A stretch of 15,386 bases of DNA from Paracoccaceae bacterium (GTDB lineage: Bacteria; Pseudomonadota; Alphaproteobacteria; Rhodobacterales; Rhodobacteraceae), in assembly GCA_016764835.1 (NCBI GenBank), contig JAESRD010000084.1:1-15386 (forward strand). Direction: 5' to 3'. The notes beneath the pieces are model-generated. The model was given only the letters and a program-made list of their open reading frames with translations, did not search any database and was not told the origin of the DNA. Made by a program: the position numbers and the translations under genes. Positions 14,895-15,386 of the stretch are shown piece by piece; position 1 is the stretch's first letter, and every line of letters begins with the position of its first letter.

Positions 14895-15386
14895 TTACAG
14901 ACAGGCAATCAAAAGTGCGCGGGTGTTTTCTTCTGTCATTTCAACCGGGTTGCCACCGGTTGAAGGGTCGCGCAAAGCCGAAGCCGTAAGCGCATCAAGA
15001 TCAGGGTCTTTGACCCCAAGCGCCGTCAGATTGGCCGGAATTTTCATAGAAGCATTCAGCTCATCGACATAGGCACAAAACCCGTCAAACCCGCCAGCAA
15101 TGCCGAGGTAATTGGCCGCCTGCCCCATCACATCTACTATCTTTGGGCGGTTGAATTGCAGCACCATTGGCATGACCACCGCATTGGTCGTGCCATGATG
15201 GGTGTGATGCACAGCCCCTATCGGATGGCTGATCGCATGGATCGCGCCCAGCCCTTTTTGAAACGCCGTCGCCCCCATGATCGCCGCCGCCATCATCTGG
15301 CCGCGGGCTTCAATATCGGTGCCGTCGGCATAAGCGCGCGGCAGATATTCTTTGACCAGACGCATGCCTTCAAGTGCCATGCCTTG
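14895..15386 (-). CDS. Iron-containing alcohol dehydrogenase (C-terminal part, runs off window)
   Basis: Only the last 163 residues are in the window; the frame is still open at the right edge (codons for Q and G precede MALEGMRLVKEYLPRAY), so this is the 3' end of a gene of usually about 380 residues. The fragment shows the family's metal-site region, KGLGAIHAISHPIGAVHHTHHG followed by NAVVMPMVLQFN; the histidines of ISHP and HHG match the two C-terminal metal ligands known in FucO-type enzymes. The end STGGNPVEMTEENTRALL is the usual PxTGGNP C-terminus. It should be a cytoplasmic NAD(P)-dependent, metal-dependent alcohol/aldehyde oxidoreductase; the substrate is unknown. It converges on the RND pump gene, 50 bases away, and seems unrelated to it. 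Confidence 0.92.
   Translation of the reverse strand, partial: QGMALEGMRLVKEYLPRAYADGTDIEARGQMMAAAIMGATAFQKGLGAIHAISHPIGAVHHTHHGTTNAVVMPMVLQFNRPKIVDVMGQAANYLGIAGGFDGFCAYVDELNASMKIPANLTALGVKDPDLDALTASALRDPSTGGNPVEMTEENTRALLIACL

Overview
The window looks like a chromosomal segment of a moderately GC-rich alphaproteobacterium, most likely a Rhodobacterales (roseobacter-type) species. This rests on codon choice (frequent GCC/GCG/CGC) and on the gene families present: TctC-type binding proteins with their two-component regulator, a MatB-type ligase, and an RND pump with an unusually long adaptor. The species cannot be fixed from the sequence.

Left part (128-6271, minus strand, transcribed right to left): one apparent operon, tctC-tctB-tctA-atuA-DUF4387-matB. 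The first five genes overlap or lie within 9 bases of each other; matB follows after 64 bases, and a strong hairpin terminator (77-108) closes the unit. The transporter genes encode a tripartite tricarboxylate transporter (TTT): periplasmic receptor, small and large membrane subunits. The two following proteins (AtuA/DUF1446 family and its usual partner DUF4387) have no reaction I can assign. The last gene is a convincing malonyl-CoA synthetase. My reading is import of a carboxylic acid, processing by the AtuA/DUF4387 pair, and activation of malonate or methylmalonate to its CoA thioester. The middle chemistry is the open question.

Centre (6272-9445, plus strand): divergent from the transporter operon are an OmpR-type response regulator, a TctE-like histidine kinase and a periplasmic substrate-binding protein with no ABC permease or ATPase beside it. 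The three genes overlap head to tail. The 123-base divergent region carries two 11-base direct repeats plus an inverted copy of the core, a good candidate binding site for the regulator. The set is probably a ligand-sensing module that controls the transporter operon.

Right part (9442-14844): a TetR-family repressor gene (minus) diverges from an operon for an RND efflux system (periplasmic adaptor and HAE1-like pump). The space between them holds a regular array of TGCA-centred inverted repeats, very likely the repressor operators. A perfect 26-base tandem duplication covers the adaptor start codon and puts upstream sequence in frame with it. No outer-membrane channel gene is in the window. 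At the right edge is the C-terminal part of an iron-containing alcohol dehydrogenase gene (minus strand), running off the window.

No rRNA, tRNA, CRISPR array, insertion sequence or phage gene was seen. The most interesting items are the uncharacterised TTT-AtuA-DUF4387-MatB pathway with its three-component sensor, the duplicated adaptor start site, and the two well-formed operator regions.
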